DNA of 64,000 nucleotides from Acidobacteriota bacterium (GCA_003222975.1 QHXN01000017.1:62001-126000); one strand, 5' to 3'. Counted from the first letter of the stretch, positions 23,689 through 33,856 are shown. Numbers and translations are program-made. The notes: generated from the sequence alone by a model not told the origin.

Positions 23689-24708
23689 ATGGCAGCAGAG
23701 TACCGACCGCATTACTTAGCCCTGTACGAATCGGGGGAGCTAGAGGAGAGGGTGCAGGCCCTCGAAAAGATGCTGCTTAGCTGCAACATCTGCCCGCTCG
23801 ACTGCGGTAATAATCGGATTGAGAACCAGATCGCCAGGTGCTTCTCAGGCAGGCTGCCGATAGTCAGTTCCTACACTAAGCACTTCGGGGAAGAGCCGGC
23901 AATAGTCGGTACAAGGGGAGCGGGGTTAATCTTCTTTGGCAACTGCAACCTGCGCTGCGTCTATTGCCAGAACTACCAGATTTCGCAGGCGCACAAGGGG
24001 CAGATCAAAAATGAGGTCACGCACGAGCGCCTGGCCGACATGATGCTTGAGCTTCAGACGCGCGGCTGCCATAACATCAACTTCGTCTCGCCCACACACT
24101 TCGCGCCGCAGATGGCCCGCGCCGTCCTCGTCGCCGCCGGGCGCGGCCTTCATCTGCCAATCGTCTATAACACCAACGCCTACGACTCGGTCGAAGTCCT
24201 GCGGCGGCTGGACGGCGTCGTTGACATCTACCTGCCCGATTTGAAATACGCCGACTCCACGGAAGGCTACGCCTACTCGAAAGTTCCGAACTACACGGAG
24301 CACGCGCGCGCCGCCCTGAAGGAGATGTACCGGCAGACGGGCGACGAGTTGGTCTTCGGCGACGACGGCCTCTTGCGCCGCGGCCTCGTCGTGCGCCTGC
24401 TCGTGCTCCCGAACGACATCGCGGGGATTCGTGAATCGCTCGAATGGATACGCGACTGCTTGAGCCCGCGCGTCGCCGTCTCGCTCATGGCGCAATACTA
24501 CGCGACGAACAAGGCCGCCAGCGAAGAGCGCTACACGCTGCTCTCGCGCCGCATCTCGGAGTCCGAGTGGCTGCGCGCCGTCTCGCTCCTCGACGAACTC
24601 GGCATGGAGGAGGGTTGGATGCAGGAGTACGACGGCGCTTCGCACTACTACCGCCCCGACTTCGACGACCGCGAGACGCCGTTCAAGGATGTTCGAGACT
24701 TTCAATAA
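23689..24708 (+). CDS. PflX-type radical SAM protein
   Basis: A 339-residue protein of COG1313 (PflX), radical SAM enzymes homologous to pyruvate formate-lyase activating enzyme but of unknown substrate. The N-terminal CNICPLDCGNNR cysteine cluster, FGEEPAIVGTRGAGLIFFGN and the [4Fe-4S] motif CNLRCVYC (C86, C90, C93) are present. The start at ATG 23689 has AGAGG six bases upstream. The first 250-300 nt use codons rare in this window (TTA, CTA, AGG, GGG, ATA), while the rest has normal codon use, so the gene is a mosaic. A 5' fragment of the resident copy remains at 21913. Confidence 0.88.
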   Translation: MAAEYRPHYLALYESGELEERVQALEKMLLSCNICPLDCGNNRIENQIARCFSGRLPIVSSYTKHFGEEPAIVGTRGAGLIFFGNCNLRCVYCQNYQISQAHKGQIKNEVTHERLADMMLELQTRGCHNINFVSPTHFAPQMARAVLVAAGRGLHLPIVYNTNAYDSVEVLRRLDGVVDIYLPDLKYADSTEGYAYSKVPNYTEHARAALKEMYRQTGDELVFGDDGLLRRGLVVRLLVLPNDIAGIRESLEWIRDCLSPRVAVSLMAQYYATNKAASEERYTLLSRRISESEWLRAVSLLDELGMEEGWMQEYDGASHYYRPDFDDRETPFKDVRDFQ

Positions 24709-24729
24709 ACCTCAGGAGGAGCGGCAAAG

Positions 24730-25200
24730 GTGAGCACATACGTCGGCGCGAACGCGCCTGACTTCACACTCAAGGACGGCGAAGGGCGCGACTGGCGGCT
24801 CTCCGACCAGAGAGGCAAGGTCGTCGTGCTTCTGTTCTACCCCGGCGACGAGACGCCCGTGTGCACGCGGCAGATGTGCTCGGTGCGCGACCGCTGGGAG
24901 GACTACGCGGCGACGGGCGCGGAGGTGGTCGGCGTCTCGAAAGACTCGCCGGAGTCGCACCGGGCGTTTGCCGAGCACCACTCGCTCCCCCTGCGCCTGC
25001 TCTCCGACCCCGACGGCCAAGTCGCGGCGATGTACGGCGCGAAGTCGTGGCTGCCCGGTCGCACGGCGCGCGCCGTCGTCGTCATTGACGCAGAGGGCCG
25101 CGTCCGACACAACAAGGCGCAGCCGCTCTCGCTCTTCCGACCGAAGGACGACGAAGTGCTCGCCGCCATCCGCGCCGCGCGAGGGGCAGAGGGCGCGTGA
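24730..25200 (+). CDS. Peroxiredoxin, PrxQ/BCP type
   Basis: A 156-residue thioredoxin-fold peroxidase that reduces hydroperoxides. FYPGDETPVCTRQMC gives the peroxidatic C45 and a resolving C50, the C-x4-C arrangement of PrxQ enzymes. The active-site Thr-Pro is present, and Arg occurs further along (TARAVVVIDAEGRV). GGAGGAG precedes the GTG start at 24730. It follows the radical SAM gene by 21 nt and is probably co-transcribed with it. Confidence 0.92.
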   Translation: MSTYVGANAPDFTLKDGEGRDWRLSDQRGKVVVLLFYPGDETPVCTRQMCSVRDRWEDYAATGAEVVGVSKDSPESHRAFAEHHSLPLRLLSDPDGQVAAMYGAKSWLPGRTARAVVVIDAEGRVRHNKAQPLSLFRPKDDEVLAAIRAARGAEGA

Positions 25201-25290
25201 GTCGGTGAACGCGGGCGCGGGCAGCAGCGTTGTGCTATCCTTCGCCACAGGGAAAAATTATCTGACCGGATTTCGTAAGGAGAACCCTTC

Positions 25291-25572
25291 ATGGCCGAAG
25301 AGATTAAGTGTGCGCGCTGCGGGCAGAAGCGTGCCGCGCTCGGCTACGCGCCCTTCCCGAACGAGATCGGGCGGCGTGTCGGCTCGGAAATCTGCCAGCA
25401 GTGCTGGGGCGAGTGGCTGCAACACCAGAAGATGATTATCAACCACTACGGCCTCGACCTGACGAACGAGGATGCGCAAACCTTCCTCTTCGACAACATG
25501 AAAGCCTTCTTCTTCGGCGGCCCGCCCGCGGCCCAGATAGACACGTCGAAGGAAGGCACGGTCAAGTGGTAA
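25291..25572 (+). CDS. YggX-like Fe(II)-trafficking/oxidative protection protein with zinc-ribbon cysteines
   Basis: A 93-residue protein. PFPNEIGRRVGSEICQQCWG and EWLQHQKMIINHYGLDL correspond to the YggX core (proteins that protect Fe-S enzymes against superoxide). NEDAQTFLFDNMKAFFFG matches its C-terminal helix. Unlike classical YggX it has two CxxC pairs, C7/C10 (KCARC) and C35/C38 (CQQC), that could bind zinc or iron. TAAGGAG lies upstream of the ATG. Follows PrxQ by 90 nt. Confidence 0.85.
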   Translation: MAEEIKCARCGQKRAALGYAPFPNEIGRRVGSEICQQCWGEWLQHQKMIINHYGLDLTNEDAQTFLFDNMKAFFFGGPPAAQIDTSKEGTVKW

Positions 25573-25677
25573 AGAGGTCAGAGGTCGGAGGTCGGAGGTC
25601 AGTTGTCGCGCCCGCCGCGTCGCATGCTTTCAATTGGAGACGTATGCTCGGCTAGTTTTACTGACCTCTGACCTCTT
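25572..25677. repeat. Heptamer inverted repeat, GAGGTCA/GAGGTCG family
   Basis: Left arm repeats the 7-nt words GAGGTCA, GAGGTCG, GAGGTCG, GAGGTCA; right arm is CTGACCTCTGACCTCTT. The arms flank a 55-nt loop. It starts at the stop codon of the YggX-like gene. The rest of the gap to 25845 shows nothing recognisable. Confidence 0.87.
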
Positions 25678-25845
25678 CTTTCCCCTTGTCCCGCCTGCGC
25701 CTCCGGCGTTAAGATTGCCCCAGTTAAAGCCCAACACAGCGACCGGGGATTTTATGGGGCCTTCGTCCGCCGAGGCGAGGCCGACAGTCCGGGCGCGCGT
25801 TGCGGGCCTGCGGTCAGGACAGACAACAGAGGCACAGGAGAGGCT

Positions 25846-26388
25846 ATGAACAGGATGAGACTTCTTGCGATTCTCGCGGGCGCGGCGCTCGCCCTGGCAA
25901 CCGCCGCGTGCGGCGGCGGCGATAACGCGAACGCCAACGCCAACGCGAACCGCGCCGCCAACGTGAACGCCAACGCGAATGCGAACGTGAATGCTAACGC
26001 GAACGCCAACGCCAACGCGCGCAACTGGAACATGTCGCGCGAAGAGTACAACAAGAACGAGAGCAGCTACCGCGCCGAGGCGAAGGGCAAGGGTGAGACC
26101 ATCGGCCAGGACTTGGAGGACGGCTGGATTCACTTCAAGGTGCGCGGCGCGCTCGCCGCGGCCAGCGACGTGCCCTCGACGGGCATCAGCGTGGACGTGG
26201 AGAAGAAGGTCGTGACGCTGCGCGGCACGGTCGTCACCAAGGAGCAGAAGGCTAAGGCCGAGAAGGCGGCGCACGTGGACGGCGTCGCGAAGGTCGTTGA
26301 CAAGCTCGAAGTCAAGCCCACAGGCCCGAACACGAACGCCGGCAACGCCAACGCGAACGCGCACGGCGCGGCCAACAAGAAGGGCTGA
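25846..26388 (+). CDS. BON-domain lipoprotein with Asn-Ala repeats
   Basis: A 180-residue lipoprotein: signal peptide with lipobox ATAAC (Cys22), then a Gly-Gly-Gly-Asp stretch and about 35 residues of alternating Asn-Ala and Asn-Val. A conserved region follows (WNMSREEYNKNESSYRAEAK). A BON domain at about 95-155 includes IHFKVRGALAA, GISVDVEKKVVTLRGTV and ADGVAKVVDKLEV-like strands. BON domains occur in OsmY and bind membranes or lipids. A second short Asn-Ala run ends the protein. It probably lies in the periplasm. The Asn-Ala tracts look like flexible spacers created by codon-repeat slippage. Confidence 0.85.
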   Translation: MNRMRLLAILAGAALALATAACGGGDNANANANANRAANVNANANANVNANANANANARNWNMSREEYNKNESSYRAEAKGKGETIGQDLEDGWIHFKVRGALAAASDVPSTGISVDVEKKVVTLRGTVVTKEQKAKAEKAAHVDGVAKVVDKLEVKPTGPNTNAGNANANAHGAANKKG

Positions 26389-26403
26389 GGCCTTTGATTT
26401 TTT

Positions 26404-26441
26404 CTCCGGTAGCGCGGGCATACTAGCCCGCGCTACCGGAG
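26404..26441. repeat. Perfect 16-bp hairpin
   Basis: CTCCGGTAGCGCGGGC (26404-26419) and its exact complement (26426-26441) with a 6-nt loop. It begins 16 nt after the stop of the BON lipoprotein. No U-run follows in either direction. Could still act as terminator or 3' stabiliser. Confidence 0.7.
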
Positions 26442-26677
26442 CTGAAACTTTTCCCCGCGGCTCGCGTAAGCAGCAGGCGCGCCCGGCCACAGGCAACTCC
26501 TCCGCCCGATATTTTTAACTTTTCCTCGTGCGGGGCTTGAGTCCTGTTCGCGGCGGCGCACCCTTCAAGTTTTACCGTCTCAAAATTCGGCGCGTGCTCT
26601 TCTTCCGTCCCCGGCGCGGCGCAGGACTGTGGGGCACGCCGGTTTCTACGTCTCCTTCTCAGGAAGCCAGAACTCCT

Positions 26678-28807
26678 ATGCGACACCTTCGGAAAAAACT
26701 TCTCCCCGCCCTCCTCGTCGCACTCGCCCTCTCTGCCCTGGGCTTCGCCGCGACCGCGGGCGCGCAGCGAAGGCGAGGCGGCGGCGCGGACGTGGCGACG
26801 ACGGACGCCAACGCGGGCGTCAACGTCTATGCCATCACCAACGCGCGCATCGTCACCGTCTCCGGCGCGACCATCGAGCGCGGGACGGTCGTCATCCGCG
26901 ACGGGCTGATCGCGGCGGTCGGCGCGAACGTCGCGGCCCCGCCCGACGCGCGCCCCATTGACGGCACGGGGCTGACGGTCTATCCCGGACTCATTGACGC
27001 AAGCTCCACGCTCGGCATCCCGCGCCCGACGCCTTCGCCCGGCGCGGCTGGCGCAGCGGGCGGCTTCGCCGGACTCTTCGGCCAGAGCGCGCCCTCGGCC
27101 ACCTCGCCGAATTCGACGCAGTTGCCCGGCCTCCAGCCCGAAATCCTCGCCTCCGACATCCTCCGACCGGGCGGCCCCGAAATCGAGGCGGCGCGCAACG
27201 CCGGCATCACGTCGGCGCAGACCGTCCCGCGCGGCAACGTCTTCCTCGGCCAGTCGGCGGTCATCAACCTCGCGGGCGACTCGCCGCAGGCTATGATCGT
27301 GCGCTCGCCCGTCGCGCTCTACATCGGCCTGAACCCCATCGGCGGCGGGCAGTATCCGGGGTCGCTGATGGGCGTCTTCTCTTCGGTGCGGCAGATGCTC
27401 CTCGACGCGCGGCGCTACCGCGAGGCCAACGAAATCTACGAGCACAACCCGCGCGGCCTCCGAAGGCCGGAGCAGGACAAGTCGCTCGCTGCGTTGCTGC
27501 CCGTCTTAGACCGGCGCATGCCCGTCGTGATGCAGGCCGACCGCGAGCGTGAGATCGAACGCGCCCTCGACCTCGCTCAGGAATTTAACCTCCAGATGAT
27601 CATCAACGGCGGACAGGAGTCCGACCGCGTGGCTGCGCGCCTGAAGGCTTTGAACGTGCCCGTCCTACTCTCTTTGAACTTCCCGCGGCGCACCGCCGCC
27701 GCCTCTTCGGAAGCCGACCCAGAACCCTTGCGCGTTCTGCGCGAGCGCGTCGAGGCGCAGAAGACCGCGGGCCGCCTCGCCGCTGCGGGCGTGCGCTTCG
27801 CCTTCCAGTCGGGCGGCATGACCACGATGTCGGACTTCCTCGCCAACGCCGCGCGCGCCGTTGAAGGCGGCCTCGCGCGCGACGAGGCCGTGCGCGCTCT
27901 GACTCTTCGCCCGGCGGAAATCCTCGGCGTCTCGAACCAGCTCGGCTCAATCGAGGTCGGCAAGATCGCTAACCTCACAGTCACGCGCGGCGACCTGCTC
28001 GCGCGCGACCGCCGCATCACGCAGGTCTTCATTGACGGTCGCCAGATCGAGCTGCGGCCCGCGGCGACCTCGACGGGCGGCGCGAACGCCTCCGGCACGT
28101 GGTCGCTGACGATCAATCTCGCCGGCTCTGGAAACGAGAAGCAGGAGTTCGGCGTCACGCTCACACTGCAACAGCAGGGCGAGCGACTTTCGGGGTCGCT
28201 GCAAGGTCAGCTCGGCTCCGGCACAATCGCCAACGGCACGATCAGCGGGGGCGACGTTAACTTCACCGTCCCCATCACGCTGACCGCGCCTGCGAGCCAG
28301 ACCACCGACGCCATCTTCAGCGGCACGGTCGCGGGCGGCGAGATGCGCGGCACGGTTCAGATCGTCGGTCGCGGCTCCGGCTCTTTCGTCGGCACGCGCG
28401 CGGGCGCTCAGCCGCCGCCGACGGGCACGACCCCGCAGGGCGGCACGACGACGCCCGCGGGCGGTCAGCCGCCAGCCGGGACTCGCCCGCAGCCAGCGGG
28501 CGCGGCGACAAGCTTGTCAGGCACTTGGGCGCTCACGTCTTCCTTCGGCGGACAGCAGATCACCTCGACGCTCACGCTCGAACAGCAGGGCGACCGGCTG
28601 TCTGGCCGCGTCGAGAGCCGCTTCGGCACCGGCGAGATCACGGACGGCTCCGTCACGGGCAACACCTTCCGCTTCTCGACGAACGCGACCTTCGGCGGCC
28701 AGACGATCAGCCTGACCTACGAGGGCACGGTCAGCGGCAACCAGATGAGCGGCAACGTCACGACGCCGCGCGGCTCGATCCCGTTCAGCGGTACGCGCAA
28801 CCCTTAA
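26678..28807 (+). CDS. Secreted amidohydrolase-fold protein lacking the HxH metal motif
   Basis: A 709-residue secreted protein. ATG 26678 is chosen because a signal peptide (LLPALLVALALSALGFAATA, cleavage near AGAQ) follows and AGGAAG precedes it. Residues about 35-440 show the imidazolonepropionase-like amidohydrolase layout: [35 protein letters not shown] and EILGVSNQLGSIEVGKIANL. The HxH after PGLID is replaced by ASS, and the terminal Asp by Ser-Gly (FQSGG), so the metal site is probably lost. Two C-terminal repeats of about 110 residues (LTLQQQGERLSG; LTLEQQGDRLSG) form all-beta domains. First of three adjacent amidohydrolase genes. Confidence 0.83.
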   Translation: MRHLRKKLLPALLVALALSALGFAATAGAQRRRGGGADVATTDANAGVNVYAITNARIVTVSGATIERGTVVIRDGLIAAVGANVAAPPDARPIDGTGLTVYPGLIDASSTLGIPRPTPSPGAAGAAGGFAGLFGQSAPSATSPNSTQLPGLQPEILASDILRPGGPEIEAARNAGITSAQTVPRGNVFLGQSAVINLAGDSPQAMIVRSPVALYIGLNPIGGGQYPGSLMGVFSSVRQMLLDARRYREANEIYEHNPRGLRRPEQDKSLAALLPVLDRRMPVVMQADREREIERALDLAQEFNLQMIINGGQESDRVAARLKALNVPVLLSLNFPRRTAAASSEADPEPLRVLRERVEAQKTAGRLAAAGVRFAFQSGGMTTMSDFLANAARAVEGGLARDEAVRALTLRPAEILGVSNQLGSIEVGKIANLTVTRGDLLARDRRITQVFIDGRQIELRPAATSTGGANASGTWSLTINLAGSGNEKQEFGVTLTLQQQGERLSGSLQGQLGSGTIANGTISGGDVNFTVPITLTAPASQTTDAIFSGTVAGGEMRGTVQIVGRGSGSFVGTRAGAQPPPTGTTPQGGTTTPAGGQPPAGTRPQPAGAATSLSGTWALTSSFGGQQITSTLTLEQQGDRLSGRVESRFGTGEITDGSVTGNTFRFSTNATFGGQTISLTYEGTVSGNQMSGNVTTPRGSIPFSGTRNP

Positions 28808-28929
28808 AGGCCGTAAACCGTGAACCGTAAACCGTGACAAGACAAAACCGGCTCTCACTTGTCACGGCTCGCGGCTCACGATTCACGGCTCTTTCTTGTC
28901 ACGGTTTACGGTTCACGGTTTACGCCTTT
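28806..28929. repeat. Heptamer inverted repeat, CGTAAAC/CGTGAAC family, with an extra arm
   Basis: Outer arms carry CGTAAAC and CGTGAAC words ending CGTGACAAG, and their inverse complement. Between them is an additional decayed copy of the right arm (TTGTCACGGCTCGCGGCTCA). Lies between the first and second amidohydrolase genes. Confidence 0.9.
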
Positions 28930-28940
28930 CGGAGAATGCG

Positions 28941-30379
<1,439 letters not shown>

Positions 30380-30383
<4 letters not shown>

Positions 30384-31795
30384 AGTCAACTCAACTCTTC
30401 GCCGCGCCCGAGGCCGCGCGTCGCGACGATGCGAAGCGGGCGGCGCGGCGCGCCCCCGTACTCATCGCCTTCGCAGTCCTCTTCGCGCTCCCGCTCTCGC
30501 GCGACGCGCGCGCGCAGGACACTGACCGCCCCGACCCGCAGTTCTCGAACACGCCCGCGCCCACCTACGTCATCAGGGGCGCGCGCATCGTCACCGTCAG
30601 CGGCGCGGACATCGAGAACGGCTCGATAGTCGTAAGTGGTGGGCGCATCAGTGCCGTCGGCGCGAGCGTCTCGGCCCCCGCGGGCGCGCAGGAGATTGAC
30701 GCGCGCGGCCTCACGGTCTTCCCCGGCATGATTGACCTGGGGACGAACATGGGACTCGTCGAAGTGTCCGGCGGCGCGCCCGGCTCGGTGGACTCTCAGG
30801 AGTTGGGCGAGATCAACCCGAACATCTCGGCCATCTGGTCTATCAACCCCGGCAGCTCGCACATCGACGTGACGCGCGTTGCCGGCGTCACGAGCGTGCT
30901 CTCGATGCCTTCGGGCGGGACGATTTCGGGCCAAGCCGCCTTCATCAACCTCGCCGGCAGCAGCCCGCGCGAGATGGCCGTCGTCCCGCAGGCCGCGCTC
31001 GTCGTCGAGTTCCCGCGCATCGGCGGCGGCGGCGGCTTCGCGGCCTTCCTCGCCGCGCAGCAGGGCATCACGCAGGACGCACTCGCGCAGCGCGACCGCC
31101 GCGTCGAGGAGTTGCGCCGCCTCCTGCGCGACGCCGAAGCCTACGGGCGCGCCGAGGACGCCTACGCCAAAGACCCGAAGGCGGTGCCGCGACCTGAGAC
31201 CGACCTCAAGCTCGCCGCTCTCGTGCCTTACGTGCGCGGCGAGCGGCCCGTCATCTTCCGCGCCGAGCGCGAGCGCGAAATCCGCGCCGTCGTCCGCTTC
31301 GCCGAGGAGACCCGCCTCAAGCCCGTCATCATCGGCGGCAGCGACGCCTGGAAGGTCGCCCCGTTCCTCAAGGATCACAACGTCCCCGTCATCCTCGACA
31401 GCGTCCTGAACCTGCCGCTCCGGGAGGACGACGCCTACGATGCGCTCTACGAGAACGCGGCGAAGCTTCAAGCGGCGGGAGTCCGCTTCTGCATCTCGAC
31501 GGGCGACTCTGGCGCGCACGTCCGCGACCTCCCCTTCCAGGCCGGCATGGCCGCCGCCTACGGGCTGCCGAAGGCCGAGGCCCTCAAAGCCGTCACGCTC
31601 TACCCGGCGCAAGTCCTGGGCGTGGCCGACCGCGTGGGTTCAATCGAGCAGGGCAAACTCGCCAACCTCGTCATCGCCGACGGCGACATGCTCGAGCCGC
31701 GCACGAATATCCGTTACCTCTTCATCAACGGGCGGCAGATACCGCTCGTCAGCCGCCACACGATCTTGAACGACCAGTTCAAGGACAGGAAGTAG
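30380..31795 (+). CDS. Secreted amidohydrolase-fold protein, degenerate metal site
   Basis: A 471-residue protein with a long N-terminal region before a signal-like segment ([19 protein letters not shown]). It matches the first gene of the trio: [36 protein letters not shown], then [20 protein letters not shown] and [20 protein letters not shown]. The HxH following PGMID is absent, though the late Asp is kept (STGDSGAH). It probably acts as a non-catalytic or altered partner of the preceding amidohydrolase, whose stop overlaps its start by 4 nt. Confidence 0.83.
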
Positions 31796-31812
31796 TGGAA
31801 GGCAGTCGGTAA

Positions 31813-31865
31813 AAAGCGGGGGCTAGTCGAAGACGATTTCGTGTCTCCGACCAGCCTCCTGCTTT
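31813..31865 (+). terminator. Imperfect hairpin after the amidohydrolase genes
   Basis: AAAGCGGGGGCT-GTCG at left pairs with CGAC-AGCCTCCTGCTTT at right, with a few mismatches and a small loop. It lies 18 nt after the stop and is followed by CGCGTCTTTCT. It may terminate the three-gene transcript or the convergent hepT. Confidence 0.45.
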
Positions 31866-31882
31866 CGCGTCTTTCTCCGGTT

Positions 31883-32122
31883 TCAACTCTGACCGAACTC
31901 ACTCGTGAGAATCTTTGACACTTGTCGCCGGAGCTGCGGCGCGTCCTGCGTCGCCGCCACCCAGACTATTGACCAGTCAACGGCGAAGTAGGCGTGCACC
32001 GCAATGTTGCGGAACCCCACAATGTCCGGCCACTCGATTTCGGCGTGGCGTTCGCGGAAGTCCGCGGACAGGCGGGCTGCCGCCTCGCCGATGTCCGAGA
32101 GGTAAAGTTCGTCACGCCGCAT
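31883..32122 (-). CDS. HepT-like (DUF86) toxin, internally shortened
   Basis: A 79-residue HepT-family protein, toxin partner of MntA-type nucleotidyltransferases. The catalytic-region motif is kept in PDIVGFRNIAVHAYFAVDW, with Arg-Asn and His-x-Tyr. Full-length relatives are about 110-120 residues. Here MRRDELYLSDI, which normally opens the protein, runs straight into IGEAAARLSADF, which normally lies about 40 residues later. An in-frame deletion of the first helices is therefore likely, and the protein may be inactive. Its ATG overlaps the antitoxin stop. Confidence 0.8.
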   Translation of the reverse strand: MRRDELYLSDIGEAAARLSADFRERHAEIEWPDIVGFRNIAVHAYFAVDWSIVWVAATQDAPQLRRQVSKILTSEFGQS

Positions 32123-32414
32123 AGATGACCTCCGCGCTGTCGAGCACGGCCTGTCGAATCTTCTCCTTCAGCCCTCGTTTCGGCACGAGGTCAACGCGGC
32201 GTCGGATCAGCGCCGAGAGTTCGCGCTGCATCTTCGTGAGGGTCAGGAAGCCGACCTGCGCCGAGGGGTCGAACTCGACCAGCAAATCCACGTCGCTGTC
32301 CGGCCCGAAGTCGCCGCGCAACGCCGAGCCGAAGAGCGACAGCTCCCGCACCTGATAGCGCCGACAGAATTCCGCCAGGCGGTCAAAGGGGATTTCGATT
32401 GCGGCAGTCGGCAT
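32112..32414 (-). CDS. MntA-like minimal nucleotidyltransferase antitoxin
   Basis: A 100-residue minimal nucleotidyltransferase. SLFGSALRGDFGPDSDVDLL contains the GS-x10-DxD motif that binds metal and nucleotide. MntA-type antitoxins modify HepT (AMPylation of a conserved Tyr) and so block its toxicity. It is the promoter-proximal gene and overlaps hepT by 11 nt, the normal order for this toxin-antitoxin pair. Confidence 0.9.
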   Translation of the reverse strand: MPTAAIEIPFDRLAEFCRRYQVRELSLFGSALRGDFGPDSDVDLLVEFDPSAQVGFLTLTKMQRELSALIRRRVDLVPKRGLKEKIRQAVLDSAEVIYAA

Positions 32415-32558
32415 ACGAGCTTCCTCCCGACCCGGAAGTATAGCTCAGATTCCCGCATGCTCACTGCTTTTGCAATCGGCTCGCAAAGTAATTGCAACCA
32501 TCAGCCCCGGCGTTTCAGCTTATCTTCCCACGAACGAAAAATCACTGCCCCGACAATC

Positions 32559-32584
32559 GTCTTAAAAAGCGCCTCGCTTAAGAC
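32559..32584. promoter_or_regulatory. Dyad GTCTTAA-N12-TTAAGAC upstream of the OmpA gene
   Basis: Perfect 7-nt arms 32559-32565 and 32578-32584, about 70 nt before the OmpA ATG and upstream also of the divergent mntA. It could be an operator. No clear -35/-10 pair was recognised. Confidence 0.35.
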
Positions 32585-32651
32585 ACCGCTCAATTGTCCG
32601 AAAGGTCGCAGTGAAACCGAAATCCGACCGAGGTAAGAAGGGGAGACGATT

Positions 32652-33686
32652 ATGAAATCTTCAGTGATACTACGAACCTTCGTGGCAACTTTCGCGCTGG
32701 CGCTCGCACTCGCGCCGTCGGCGCTGGCGCAGGACACCTCTGCAAACACTCCGACCGCCGGCGCGCACGCCGCCGTCGCCGCCGGCCAGAAGACGAAGCT
32801 CAAGGGCGTCGTCGTCAGCCGCGCCGCCGACTCGTTCGTCGTGCAGGACGCCAGCGGCGCGCAGACGACCGTCGTCTTAAACGACCGCACCAGCGTCAAG
32901 GCGAAGGGCGGCTTCCTCTCCGGCGGCAAATCTTACGCGCTGGCGGCGATCACGCGCGGCCTGACTCTCGAAGTCGAGGGTACGGGAGACTCTTCGGGGA
33001 GCCTCGTCGCCGACAAGGTTCGCTTCAACGACAGCGACCTGCGCACCGCGCGCACGCTTGAGGCCAACATCGTCCCTGTGGAGAATCGCGTCGGCACCGC
33101 CGAGAACCGCATCGGCGAGGCCGAGCAGAACGCGCAGCGCATGTCGGGCCAGGTGGACGAACTGGCGGCGGTCGCCAACGCGGCCCAGGGCGGCGCAGCG
33201 GCGGCGCAGGATACCGCCGACCGCGCAGTCCAGGGTGTGCAGGTCGCCAACGACCGCATCAACACGCTCGACGACTACACGCCGGAGAAGAGCATCCAGA
33301 TTAACTTCCGCCCCCGTAGTTCCGTTCTGACGACCGACGCGAAGGCTTCGCTCGACCAGGTGGCCGACTACGCCAAGAGCGCCAAAGGCTTCCTCATCGA
33401 AGTCACGGGCTATGCCTACGAGTCGCGCGATAAGAACGTCAACCGCCAGCTCAGCCAGCAGCGTGCCGAGTCGGTCGTGCGCTACCTGGTCGAGAACCAT
33501 AACATCCCGCTCCGTCGCATCCTGACGCCGTTCGGCTACGGCGCGATGAACCCGATTGCCGACAACGCGACGCGCGAGGGCCGGACGGAGAACCGCCGCG
33601 CGGAGGTGAGAGTGCTCGTCAACCGCGGCATCACGGGGACGCCCGGCGACGGCACGAAGATTTCCGCGGCGACGAACCCGCAATAG
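32652..33686 (+). CDS. OmpA-family protein with N-terminal DUF5666-like domain
   Basis: A 344-residue exported protein. After a signal peptide (TFALALALAPSALAQ), residues 45-130 form a small beta domain (LKGVVVSRAADSFVVQDASG, DUF5666/OB-like). An Ala/Asn/Gln-rich coiled-coil region follows (about 135-210, ENRVGTAENRIGEAEQN). The OmpA peptidoglycan-binding domain comes last (about 215-320, with INFRPRSSVLTTDAKASLDQ, VTGYAYESRD, QRAESVVRYLVE and TENRRAEVRVLV). It probably anchors the outer membrane to peptidoglycan. AGAAGGGGAG precedes the ATG. A strong terminator follows. Confidence 0.88.
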   Translation: MKSSVILRTFVATFALALALAPSALAQDTSANTPTAGAHAAVAAGQKTKLKGVVVSRAADSFVVQDASGAQTTVVLNDRTSVKAKGGFLSGGKSYALAAITRGLTLEVEGTGDSSGSLVADKVRFNDSDLRTARTLEANIVPVENRVGTAENRIGEAEQNAQRMSGQVDELAAVANAAQGGAAAAQDTADRAVQGVQVANDRINTLDDYTPEKSIQINFRPRSSVLTTDAKASLDQVADYAKSAKGFLIEVTGYAYESRDKNVNRQLSQQRAESVVRYLVENHNIPLRRILTPFGYGAMNPIADNATREGRTENRRAEVRVLVNRGITGTPGDGTKISAATNPQ

Positions 33687-33740
33687 CTAGAGACCGCGGC
33701 GCGGCGAGTCTCCGAGCGTCACAACAAATCAACTCTCGAA

Positions 33741-33782
33741 GAAAGCGGAGACCGTCCGCGGACGGTCTCCGCTTTCTTCTTA
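33741..33782 (+). terminator. Rho-independent terminator of the OmpA gene
   Basis: Near-perfect hairpin GAAAGCGGAGACCGTCC with its complement, followed by CTTTCTTCTT. It lies 55 nt after the stop. Confidence 0.8.
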
Positions 33783-33856
33783 GCGCCCGCCGCGCCTGTT
33801 AGCGTCCGGCACGCCTGACGGCTGACCGCGCGCGCCTTCGAGTATGGCCGCGCGTG

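Noticed and set aside
28896-28940. Longer N-terminus for the second amidohydrolase
   Set aside because: The extra codons are translated repeat arm (same peptide appears before other genes that follow this repeat) and precede the signal peptide.
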